A DNA stretch of 5,250 nucleotides from an uncultured Oscillospiraceae bacterium (GCA_905200265.1 CAJKJS010000125.1:1-5250); one strand, 5' to 3'; shown: positions 1-5,166, counted from the stretch's first letter. Numbers and translations are program-made. Notes: generated by a model from the letters alone, not told the origin.

Positions 1-184
1 TCCCTTCTTCTTGGGCTACTATCGGTAGGGTGTTTGCCAATAGTTCGGACATGGACGGGCGGATCATCGCTAAATCGTTGACGGCGGTGTGCAATTTGCG
101 GTTTTCCTGGTTGCGGGGATCACTGGCAGCCACAGCGTAGCGCCGGGCAAGATTCCGAAGGATTTTTTCGTCCTGAGTCATCAT
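1..184 (-). CDS. N-terminal fragment of a possible URO-D-like protein (runs off the left edge)
   Basis: This reading frame opens at ATG 184-182 (a second ATG follows directly at 181-179) and stays open to the window edge, giving about 61 residues. An AAAGGAGA ribosome binding site lies 6 nt from the first ATG and 9 nt from the second; starting at the second gives MTQDEKILRNLARRYAVAA. The helical, charged N-terminus followed by KLHTAVNDLAMIRP resembles, from memory, clostridial proteins annotated as uroporphyrinogen-decarboxylase-like. These are cytoplasmic TIM-barrel relatives, many of which act in corrinoid-linked methyl transfer. After MIRP, however, the sequence (SMSELLANTLPIVAQEEG) does not show the hydrophobic stretch I expect in that family. 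The product call is therefore tentative, while the gene itself is well supported by the ribosome binding site and open frame. It is divergent from the AraC-family gene, which suggests that regulator controls it. Confidence 0.55.
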   Translation of the reverse strand, partial: MMTQDEKILRNLARRYAVAASDPRNQENRKLHTAVNDLAMIRPSMSELLANTLPIVAQEEG

Positions 185-189
185 GGAGG

Positions 190-197
190 TCTCCTTT
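190..197 (-). promoter_or_regulatory. Ribosome binding site of the left-edge gene
   Basis: On the minus strand this reads AAAGGAGA, a near-perfect Shine-Dalgarno sequence. It sits 6 nt from one ATG and 9 nt from the next, so either of the two adjacent ATG codons could be used. It is the main evidence that the truncated left-edge frame is a real gene. Confidence 0.75.
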
Positions 198-288
198 CTG
201 ATCTGAAAACAGGCGGTTTGATTACCTTCATTAAAGCACACTGGAAGGCGCTATGCCATCTCTTTTTTTGCGAAGCGTTTGTAAAATC

Positions 289-317
289 TTGCGCTTTTAT
301 CCCTAGATGACTATACT
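289..317 (+). promoter_or_regulatory. Candidate promoter of the AraC-family gene
   Basis: TTGCGC (289-294) and TATACT (312-317) are separated by 17 bp. The -10 matches the consensus at 5 of 6 positions and the -35 at 3 of 6. Transcription would start near 323-325, just before the purine-rich ribosome binding site. That would leave the in-frame ATG at 307 untranscribed and fits the downstream GTG start. No comparably good promoter was seen for the divergent left-edge gene; the best -10-like hexamer in that direction (TTTAAT) has no acceptable -35. This would suit an activator-dependent promoter, but that is inference. Confidence 0.45.
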
Positions 318-324
318 GAAAGAA

Positions 325-335
325 AAGGGGGGAGG
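325..335 (+). promoter_or_regulatory. Ribosome binding site that selects the GTG start of the AraC-family gene
   Basis: AAGGGGGGAGG ends 4 nt before GTG 340-342. The spacing is slightly short, but the Shine-Dalgarno core GGAGG is complete. The alternative in-frame ATG at 307 has only CTTTTATCCCTAG upstream, with no Shine-Dalgarno sequence. Confidence 0.6.
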
Positions 336-339
336 CCCG

Positions 340-1194
340 GTGGAAAAAGCGCGGCAGTATTTTGTGGAACCGGCGGCGTTTGTCAAAGAGAACCTTTGTT
401 ATAATGATGGGTTGGGTATCACGGAGGAAGACGGCTTCCTGATTGACCGGCGGTATTTTGATAATTATGTGGTGATGGCGGTGCAAAAAGGCAAATTGCA
501 CCACTGCCAATGCGGCCGTCATCTGATTGCCGAGCCAGGCGAATATGTGTTTGCCGATTTACATTTGCCCCACCGGTACTGGTTTGACGAAAGCGAACCT
601 GGGGCTATTTTGTGGACCCATATAAACGGTGGCCCGGCGATGCAAACAGTAGAAAAAATTGCCGCCTTGTCACCGTTGCCGTTTTTGGGGCATGGGGCAC
701 AGGTGCCCGCTTTACTGCAAAATTTGCTGCGGCAAACCGAAGAAGGGGACGGCGATGTATATGCCCGGTCAACGCTTTTATACCGGCTGCTGTTAGCCGT
801 ACTGGAAGAAAGTCGCGCGCTTCAGCCCGTGGGAGAAGCACAGGCTCCCGCCCCCGAATGGGTGCGCCGGGTGGAAGAAGCTGTGGGGTATTTTGTATAT
901 AAACCTGCGGATTTACAGAAAATGGCCGTGTACCTGGGAGTTAGCCGGTACCATTTGTGCCATATGTGTAAAAAGTATCTGGGCCAAAGCCCGGCAAAAA
1001 TGCTGACAACAGAGAAAATTCGTACCGCCCGGCGACACCTTTTGTACACCGGGGATAAGGTGGAAGTCATAGCCCAGCGGCTGTGTTTTTCCAGTGTCAG
1101 TTACTTTTCCAAAGTGTTTAAAGCGGAAACCGGCCTGTCCCCCGGCGCTTACCGGCAAAAAGCCCGCACAGCTTTTCCGACCGGGGAAGCATAA
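340..1194 (+). CDS. AraC-family transcriptional regulator with N-terminal cupin-like sensor domain
   Basis: Cytoplasmic DNA-binding regulator of 284 residues from the GTG start (295 if ATG 307 is used). Residues about 42-100 form the AraC-type cupin sensor region, with small beta-strand blocks (YVVMAVQKGKLHHC, AEPGEYVFADLHLPHRYWF, ILWTHINGG); LPHRYWF is typical of the sugar or small-molecule binding barrel. Residues about 172-275 are the two helix-turn-helix AraC/XylS domain. The first helix-turn-helix is around DLQKMAVYLGVSRYHLCHMC (191-210). The second is around KVEVIAQRLCFSSVSYFSKV (240-259), followed by the family signature FKAETGLSPGAYR. Length and domain order are standard. It is divergent from the left-edge gene, its most likely target by position, and convergent with MATE1, from which a shared hairpin separates it. 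The ligand cannot be read from the sequence. GTG 340 is preferred because of its ribosome binding site and the position of the candidate promoter. Confidence 0.9.
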   Translation: MEKARQYFVEPAAFVKENLCYNDGLGITEEDGFLIDRRYFDNYVVMAVQKGKLHHCQCGRHLIAEPGEYVFADLHLPHRYWFDESEPGAILWTHINGGPAMQTVEKIAALSPLPFLGHGAQVPALLQNLLRQTEEGDGDVYARSTLLYRLLLAVLEESRALQPVGEAQAPAPEWVRRVEEAVGYFVYKPADLQKMAVYLGVSRYHLCHMCKKYLGQSPAKMLTTEKIRTARRHLLYTGDKVEVIAQRLCFSSVSYFSKVFKAETGLSPGAYRQKARTAFPTGEA

Positions 1195-1196
1195 AA

Positions 1197-1232
1197 AGAC
1201 CGCCGTCCCTATCGAGAAGGAGACGGCGGTTT
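1197..1232. terminator. Bidirectional intrinsic terminator between convergent araC-type gene and MATE1
   Basis: A perfect 9-bp stem, ACCGCCGTC (1199-1207) with GACGGCGGT (1222-1230), encloses a 14-nt loop. It can be extended by G-T and A-T pairs. On the plus strand the stem is followed by TTTCTCTATTT; on the minus strand it is followed by CTTTTTAT. It begins a few bases after the AraC-family stop codon (TAA 1192-1194) and lies just past the MATE1 stop (TAA 1241-1239). One hairpin can therefore end both convergent transcripts. Confidence 0.85.
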
Positions 1233-1238
1233 CTCTAT

Positions 1239-2621
1239 TTAGGCGGCTTCACTTTGTGGAGTAATTTTTTTCATCCATTCACGGCTGCGCAACCTAAAGT
1301 AGCACCATACGCATTTGATAATCTGGTCAATTTTCAGCATAGTGTAAACCCAAAACGGCGGCCAGTCCAGCACGAGCCCGGCCAGGTATCCTAAAGGAAT
1401 GGATGCTACCCATAAAAACAGGATATCCCCGGCCATTAAAAACTTGGTGTCGCCCCCGGCCCGTAATACCCCTTTGGTCAAAATGGAGTTCATGGACTGG
1501 AACACCACAATAAAGCTGATGGAGGCCATCAGCTCGGCAGCAATGGCTTTCGCTTCGGTGGTGATCTGGTAGTAATTGATCATGGGTTCGCTCAGGATCA
1601 TGATCAGCCCGGCAGCTACTACACCGATGATAAATCCAAGCCCCAGGAATGTGTACCCCTGTTTTTGGGCTTTTTCAAAATCACCTTGTCTCATGGTGTG
1701 GCCGGTGATAATGCCGCTGGCGTTGGAAACGCCCTGCGGCAGTACGGAACTTAGTTGCTGCACTACGACAGTGGCAGAATTGGCCGCCACAAACGCGCTG
1801 CCAATGCGACCCATAATCATGGCCACGGAGTTATTGCCCAGCGCCAGGAGGGAATCGCTGATCAGTACCGGAATGCTGATGCGAAAATACTCTTTTTGCA
1901 GGTCGCGGCAACGCAAGAATAAGTGGTGCAGTCGGTACCCGATGCGCCGGTCGATGAAAAAGAAATACCCGCAGATAAATACCAGTTCAAATACCCGGGC
2001 AATCAGCGTACCCAAAGCGGCGCCGGCAATTTCCATGCGCGGAGCGCCCAATTCACCGAAAATGAAAATCCAGTTGAAAAATACATTGATAAAAAACGCC
2101 GCGATGGAGCTGATAAGCGGCAATTTGACTTGCCCTACACTGCGCAGCACAATGGTACAGGTCAGCGACAGCCCCATGCAAAAGTATGTGGGTAGTAACC
2201 AGTTGAGATACGAAATACCGTAGTCAATAATAGCCAGGTCTTCCGAATACAGCCGCATGACAAGATCGGGCCGTATGCCGGTGAACAGGGTAAACACCCC
2301 GGCAAACAGCAGGCACAGCCGCAACATCAGTGTGACGGATTTACGCAGGCTTTCTTTTTCCTGCATCCCCCAGAACCGGGCGGTGAGCACCGAAGCCCCC
2401 ATTCCAAGGCCCATGCAGCAGATCTGGAACAGGTTGATAAACTGCCCTGCCAGAGACGAAGCCGACAACTGTGCATCCCCCATGCTGCTGAGCATGACGG
2501 TATCCATCAGGTTGATTCCCACGGTAATCAGCTGCTGCAGCGAAATGGGAACCGCGATGGCGATGATCTTTCGGTAAAACGTTCGGTCCCCCATGTACTC
2601 TTTTAAAGCGGCCCGGTTCAT
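1239..2621 (-). CDS. MATE-family multidrug/toxin efflux transporter (MATE1)
   Basis: Integral membrane antiporter of 460 residues, the normal MATE length, expected to have 12 transmembrane helices in two homologous six-helix bundles. Known members exchange Na+ or H+ for cationic drugs or metabolites. Family marks include PISLQQLITVGINLMDTVML (residues 25-44), MGASVLTARFWG (74-85), GQVKLPL and NVFFNWIFIFGELG in the N-half, and the repeat-equivalent PVLISDSLLALGNNSVAMIM (251-270) opening the C-half. KGVLRAGGDTKF (383-394) is another typical loop. ATG 2621-2619 follows AAAAGGAGG by 7 nt. It aligns without gaps with MATE2, about 80% identical by hand count (about 91 differences over 451 positions). 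It has its own promoter and long leader and ends at the shared hairpin. The substrate is unknown. Confidence 0.95.
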   Translation of the reverse strand: MNRAALKEYMGDRTFYRKIIAIAVPISLQQLITVGINLMDTVMLSSMGDAQLSASSLAGQFINLFQICCMGLGMGASVLTARFWGMQEKESLRKSVTLMLRLCLLFAGVFTLFTGIRPDLVMRLYSEDLAIIDYGISYLNWLLPTYFCMGLSLTCTIVLRSVGQVKLPLISSIAAFFINVFFNWIFIFGELGAPRMEIAGAALGTLIARVFELVFICGYFFFIDRRIGYRLHHLFLRCRDLQKEYFRISIPVLISDSLLALGNNSVAMIMGRIGSAFVAANSATVVVQQLSSVLPQGVSNASGIITGHTMRQGDFEKAQKQGYTFLGLGFIIGVVAAGLIMILSEPMINYYQITTEAKAIAAELMASISFIVVFQSMNSILTKGVLRAGGDTKFLMAGDILFLWVASIPLGYLAGLVLDWPPFWVYTMLKIDQIIKCVWCYFRLRSREWMKKITPQSEAA

Positions 2622-2628
2622 AGCACCG

Positions 2629-2637
2629 CCTCCTTTT
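2629..2637 (-). promoter_or_regulatory. Ribosome binding site of MATE1
   Basis: AAAAGGAGG on the minus strand, 7 nt from ATG 2621, is a near-ideal site. By contrast, the paralogue MATE2 has its GGAG 12 nt from its ATG, so the two copies may be translated with different efficiency. A C-rich run just upstream (CTCC at 2649-2646) could pair weakly with GGAG here. Confidence 0.8.
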
Positions 2638-2643
2638 GGGTGG

Positions 2644-2709
2644 GGGGAGCTGGTTCTTTTTCGAGTAAATAGATTCTTTTTTGCACAAAAATTCTCCCCT
2701 TATCTATTT
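2644..2709 (-). promoter_or_regulatory. Structured 5-prime leader of MATE1 with interleaved inverted repeats
   Basis: The leader from the predicted start near 2716 to the ATG is about 95 nt. Read as minus-strand RNA it contains AAAUAGAU (2709-2702) complementary over 8 bp to AUCUAUUU (2674-2667). GGGGAG (2699-2694) is complementary over 6 bp to CUCCCC (2649-2644), and UUUUUG/CAAAAA (2691-2686 with 2683-2678) forms an inner hairpin. The first two pairings cross each other, so they are either alternatives or a pseudoknot. CUCC from the second pairing could also mask GGAG of the ribosome binding site. I do not recognise it as a known riboswitch class. The complementarities are visible; a regulatory function is inference. 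Confidence 0.35.
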
Positions 2710-2722
2710 GATAACTAATTAC

Positions 2723-2752
2723 ATTATAAAACATACCGGTTGTTTCCCTCAA
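2723..2752 (-). promoter_or_regulatory. Separate promoter of MATE1
   Basis: On the minus strand TTGAGG (2752-2747) and a perfect TATAAT (2728-2723) are 18 bp apart. The spacer carries a short dyad, AAACA (2733-2729 side) and TGTTT (2745-2741 side) around a CCGG centre. The GTGAAG/CTTTAC dyad found at the MATE2 promoter is absent. A perfect -10 suggests appreciable basal transcription, so MATE1 need not depend on read-through from merR. Confidence 0.7.
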
Positions 2753-2758
2753 GGGAAA
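2743..2758. repeat. Perfect 7-bp dyad overlapping the MATE1 -35 region
   Basis: TTTCCCT-CA-AGGGAAA is a perfect inverted repeat with 7-bp arms and a 2-bp centre, covering the whole TTGAGG -35 hexamer of MATE1. A dyad in this position is a plausible repressor or regulator operator. It also falls in the 3-prime region of merR transcripts, where it could fold as a hairpin, but it lacks a following U-tract. Its function is not known. Confidence 0.45.
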
Positions 2759-2780
2759 ACCCCTTCTTTTTTGGGGAAAA
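2756..2780 (-). terminator. Weak candidate terminator of merR
   Basis: As minus-strand RNA, CCCC (2776-2773) can pair with GGGG (2763-2760) across a 9-nt A-rich loop, followed by UUUU (2759-2756). This lies about 20 nt after the merR stop codon. A four-pair stem and short U-run are weak, so leaky read-through into MATE1 is possible. The block is also a mirror repeat (AAAACCCC and GGGGAAAA on the plus strand). Confidence 0.3.
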
Positions 2781-2796
2781 TTCTGCTTTTTTGGCC

Positions 2797-3630
2797 TTAC
2801 GGCGCCGAGGAGGAAACCCCGATGGCGATTTGTACCATGTAGTCTTCATCCCGGCGTACAGCGGCGTATCCGAGCAGGTCGCTTTCATACCCGTGACCCG
2901 TCACCGTATACCCATTTTGGCGGATAAACATAAGCAGAGCTTCATACGCGCGGGGCAGAGATTGGTACGGCCCCCGGTGTTCCATCACGGCATACAGCCC
3001 CCGGGGCCGGATCAACAGGGACTCCTGGTTATCGGGTGTTTCCACTTGCAGGCAAAAACAGTCCTTTTCAAAGCGCCCCTGCAACAGGTGTTCCCGGGTG
3101 ATCAGACTGCTGCGTACGAAACATCCCGGGCTGCGTTCCCCGTACTGTTTTAGAATTCGGCGTACAAACGCAATGCGCCGGTACCGGTCGCCCCATACGT
3201 CGGGCCCGGCGGGAAACGATAAATAATACGCCGTATCCCATTCTTCCACCCGGGGGCGTTCACACACAGTATGCAGCCCGGTTTCCATGCGCCCGGCGGT
3301 AAAGGCAATACGTTTTTCCAGCCGCCGCAAGGCTTTGATCTGGTCGCGCACTTTTTCTTCCCGAGTGCGCAGTAGCGCCAGTGTTTGCTGGGGAGTAGCA
3401 GTTTGTAAAACCTTTCGGATGTCCGACAGGGGTACCCCGGCATCCCGCAATAATAGTAAAAAGTCGAACTGGGGGATCTGGTCCAGCGCATACAGCCGGT
3501 ACCCGTTTTCGCCCCGCAGTGCCGGGTGGAACAGGCCAATTTTATCATAGTACAGCAGGGTTTCCCGGGTAAGCCCATATAGCGCTGCAAACTCCCGGGC
3601 ATACAGCCCCGTTTCGTGGTTCTTTTTCAC
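2797..3630 (-). CDS. MerR-family regulator with GyrI-like effector-binding domain
   Basis: Cytoplasmic transcription regulator of 277 residues from GTG 3630. Residues about 8-50 are the MerR winged helix-turn-helix (LYAREFAALYGLTRETLLYY then DKIGLFHPALRGENGYRLY). Residues about 83-117 form a charged helix suited to the antiparallel dimer coiled coil. Residues about 130-273 match the GyrI-like ligand domain, with the typical run GLYAVMEHRGPYQSLPRAYE, a helix, GYE, and the closing strand YMVQIAIGV. The Tyr-Glu at 248-249 is where drug-binding family members carry a conserved acidic pocket residue. This architecture is that of BmrR-like sensors, which activate transporter genes by untwisting promoters with 19-bp spacers; such a promoter lies before MATE2. 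GTG 3630 has AAAAGGGGG 7 nt upstream. The alternative ATG 3660 (287 residues) overlaps the MATE2 stop as TAATG but has only AAGG upstream. Either way it follows MATE2 in one operon. Confidence 0.92.
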   Translation of the reverse strand: MKKNHETGLYAREFAALYGLTRETLLYYDKIGLFHPALRGENGYRLYALDQIPQFDFLLLLRDAGVPLSDIRKVLQTATPQQTLALLRTREEKVRDQIKALRRLEKRIAFTAGRMETGLHTVCERPRVEEWDTAYYLSFPAGPDVWGDRYRRIAFVRRILKQYGERSPGCFVRSSLITREHLLQGRFEKDCFCLQVETPDNQESLLIRPRGLYAVMEHRGPYQSLPRAYEALLMFIRQNGYTVTGHGYESDLLGYAAVRRDEDYMVQIAIGVSSSAP

Positions 3631-3637
3631 CCCAAAG

Positions 3638-3646
3638 CCCCCTTTT
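3638..3646 (-). promoter_or_regulatory. Ribosome binding site that favours the GTG start of merR
   Basis: AAAAGGGGG on the minus strand lies 7 nt from GTG 3630-3628. It is inside the extra reading frame that would be translated if ATG 3660 were used. That start has only AAGG at 7 nt but overlaps the MATE2 TAA as TAATG, so coupled translation from the upstream start remains possible. Confidence 0.5.
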
Positions 3647-3659
3647 GGCTTTTTCTTCA

Positions 3660-5099
3660 TTATAAAGCCTTGGAAGCGGGGGAGCAAGGTGCCTGACTTT
3701 GGGCGGAAGATTCGGCGGCAGGCGCCTCGATTTTTTTCATCCATTTCCGGCTGCGCAACCTGAAGAAACACCACACACACTTGATGATCTGGTCAATTTT
3801 CAGCATGGTATAAATCCAGAACGGCGGCCAGTGCAGCACCAGCCCGGCCAGGTACCCCAAAGGAATAGACGCCACCCACAAAAACAAAATGTCCCCGGCC
3901 ATTAAAAATTTGGTGTCGCCCCCGGCCCGCAGAACCCCTTTGGTGAGAATGGAGTTCATCGCTTCGAAAATCACAAGAAAGCTGATGGCATTCATCAGTT
4001 CGTACGCAATGCGTTTGGCTTCGTCGGTCACCTGGTAGTAATCAATCACCGGTCCCCGCAACAGCAAAATCAGCCCGGCGGCAAATACACCGACCAAAGA
4101 TCCAAGCCCCAGGAAGGTATACCCCTGTTTTTGGGCTTTTTCATACTCGCCCCGGCCTATGGTGTGGCCGGTGATGATGCAGCTGGCCTGGAACAGCCCC
4201 TGAGTGAGTACGGAACTGAGTTGCTGTACCACAGTGGTAACGGAGTTACCCGCTACAAATGCCTGACCCAACCGTCCAATGATCATGGCGACGGAATTGT
4301 TCCCCAGTGCCAACAGGGTGTCGCTGACCAGTACCGGAAGGCTCACCCGGAAGTATTCCCGCCGCAAATCCCGGCAGTTTAACAGCAGGTGATGCAGCCG
4401 GTGCCCAATGCGCCGGTCGGTGAAAAAGAAGCATCCGGCAATTAAGGCCAGTTCGAACACCCGGGCAATCAGCGTGCCCAGCGCGGCCCCGGCAATTTCC
4501 ATGCGCGGCGCACCCAGTTCCCCGAAAATGAACACCCAGTTAAAAAAGACGTTGACGAAAAACGCGGCAACGGAACTGAAAAGCGGCAATTTTACCTGCC
4601 CCACGCTGCGCAGCACGATGGAACATGTCAGCGACAGCCCCATACACAGGTACGTGGGCCAAAGCCAGTCAAGGTACAAAATACCGTATTCGATAATGGC
4701 TTCATCGCTGGTGTATAGTTTCATCACCCAATCGGGCCGCAGACCCGAAAACAGGGTAAAAGCCGTCATAAGCAAAAGCCCCAGCCGCAGCATCAGAGTG
4801 ATGGATTTGCGCAGGTTCACTTTATCCTGCATGCCCCAAAACCGGGCGGTGAGCACCGAAGCACCCATGCCCACTCCCATACACACGATTTCAAATAAGT
4901 TGATAAATTGTCCGGCCAGGGACGAAGCCGACAGTTGAGTGTCTCCCATGCTGCTGAGCATGATGGTGTCCATTAGGTTAATACCTACAGTAATCAGTTG
5001 TTGCAGCGAAATGGGGATGGCAATGGTGACAATCTTTTTATAAAATGCCCGGTCGCCCAGATACTCTTTCAGGGCGGCCCGTCTTTCCTGGTTCGGCAT
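3660..5099 (-). CDS. MATE-family multidrug/toxin efflux transporter (MATE2)
   Basis: Integral membrane MATE antiporter of 479 residues, a paralogue of MATE1 with the same 12-helix architecture. It carries PISLQQLITVGINLMDTIML near residues 29-48, MGASVLTARFWG, GELGAPRMEIAGAALGTLIA, and PVLVSDTLLALGNNSVAMII opening the C-half. The alignment with MATE1 has an offset of 4 and no internal gaps. Differences concentrate in a few stretches, for example the positions equivalent to MATE1 103-109, 296-302 and 341-349, which may alter substrate choice. It is longer only because of a 22-residue Ala/Ser/Pro/Gln-rich tail after the common KKI (MATE1 has 7). ATG 5099 is preceded by AAGGAAGGAG at a long 12-nt spacing, with no better in-frame start nearby. 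It is the first gene of the MATE2-merR operon, behind a MerR-type promoter. Confidence 0.95.
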   Translation of the reverse strand: MPNQERRAALKEYLGDRAFYKKIVTIAIPISLQQLITVGINLMDTIMLSSMGDTQLSASSLAGQFINLFEIVCMGVGMGASVLTARFWGMQDKVNLRKSITLMLRLGLLLMTAFTLFSGLRPDWVMKLYTSDEAIIEYGILYLDWLWPTYLCMGLSLTCSIVLRSVGQVKLPLFSSVAAFFVNVFFNWVFIFGELGAPRMEIAGAALGTLIARVFELALIAGCFFFTDRRIGHRLHHLLLNCRDLRREYFRVSLPVLVSDTLLALGNNSVAMIIGRLGQAFVAGNSVTTVVQQLSSVLTQGLFQASCIITGHTIGRGEYEKAQKQGYTFLGLGSLVGVFAAGLILLLRGPVIDYYQVTDEAKRIAYELMNAISFLVIFEAMNSILTKGVLRAGGDTKFLMAGDILFLWVASIPLGYLAGLVLHWPPFWIYTMLKIDQIIKCVWCFFRLRSRKWMKKIEAPAAESSAQSQAPCSPASKAL

Positions 5100-5111
5100 A
5101 CAGAAAACAGG

Positions 5112-5121
5112 CTCCTTCCTT
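5112..5121 (-). promoter_or_regulatory. Ribosome binding site of MATE2, unusually far from its start
   Basis: AAGGAAGGAG on the minus strand ends 12 nt before ATG 5099, longer than the usual 5-9 nt. No in-frame start codon lies closer. The long spacing may lower translation of MATE2 compared with MATE1. Confidence 0.6.
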
Positions 5122-5135
5122 CTGATGATACTTCC

Positions 5136-5166
5136 ATGATAAAGGGTAAAGCTACTTCACAGTCAA
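5136..5166 (-). promoter_or_regulatory. MerR-type promoter of the MATE2-merR operon
   Basis: On the minus strand TTGACT (5166-5161) and TATCAT (5141-5136) each match the sigma-70/sigma-A consensus at 5 of 6 positions. They are 19 bp apart, the over-long spacing that MerR-family activators correct by distorting DNA. A dyad fills the spacer. Transcription would start near 5129, giving a ~30-nt leader. An A8 tract at 5188-5181 (minus strand), about 15-22 bp above the -35, could act as an UP-like element. Confidence 0.75.
5146..5160. promoter_or_regulatory. Probable MerR operator in the MATE2 promoter spacer
   Basis: GTGAAG-TAG-CTTTAC on the minus strand is an inverted repeat with 6-bp arms, 5 of 6 positions complementary, around a 3-bp centre. 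It starts immediately after the -35 hexamer and ends 4 bp before the -10, as known MerR-family operators do. The merR gene two positions downstream in the same transcript is the obvious candidate binder, which would make the operon autoregulated. Confidence 0.65.

Noticed and set aside
307..339. ATG 307 as the start of the AraC-family protein.
   Set aside because: It has no Shine-Dalgarno sequence and lies upstream of the likely transcription start. GTG 340 has a complete GGAGG site.
181..522. Minus-strand open frame of about 113 codons overlapping the AraC-family start region.
   Set aside because: It runs antisense into a well-supported gene and across the divergent promoter region, with no domain resemblance and no Shine-Dalgarno sequence that fits.
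1576..2223. Long plus-strand open frame opposite MATE1, with a similar one opposite MATE2 at 4408-4938; the two translations resemble each other.
   Set aside because: Their resemblance follows from the MATE genes being paralogues read on the wrong strand. Neither has a convincing ribosome binding site and neither looks like a known protein.
2622..2716. A known riboswitch such as guanidine, yjdF or preQ1 in the MATE1 leader.
   Set aside because: I could not match any consensus core of these classes; only generic complementarities are visible.
3661..3780. A still longer MerR frame starting at ATG 3780, inside MATE2.
   Set aside because: The extra ~40 residues are an out-of-frame reading of the MATE2 C-terminus, precede the normal MerR N-terminus, and would overlap MATE2 by about 120 bp.
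1239..5099. The repeated MATE sequence as a sign of an insertion sequence or composite transposon.
   Set aside because: No transposase, terminal inverted repeats or target-site duplications were seen; the repeat is explained by paralogous coding genes.
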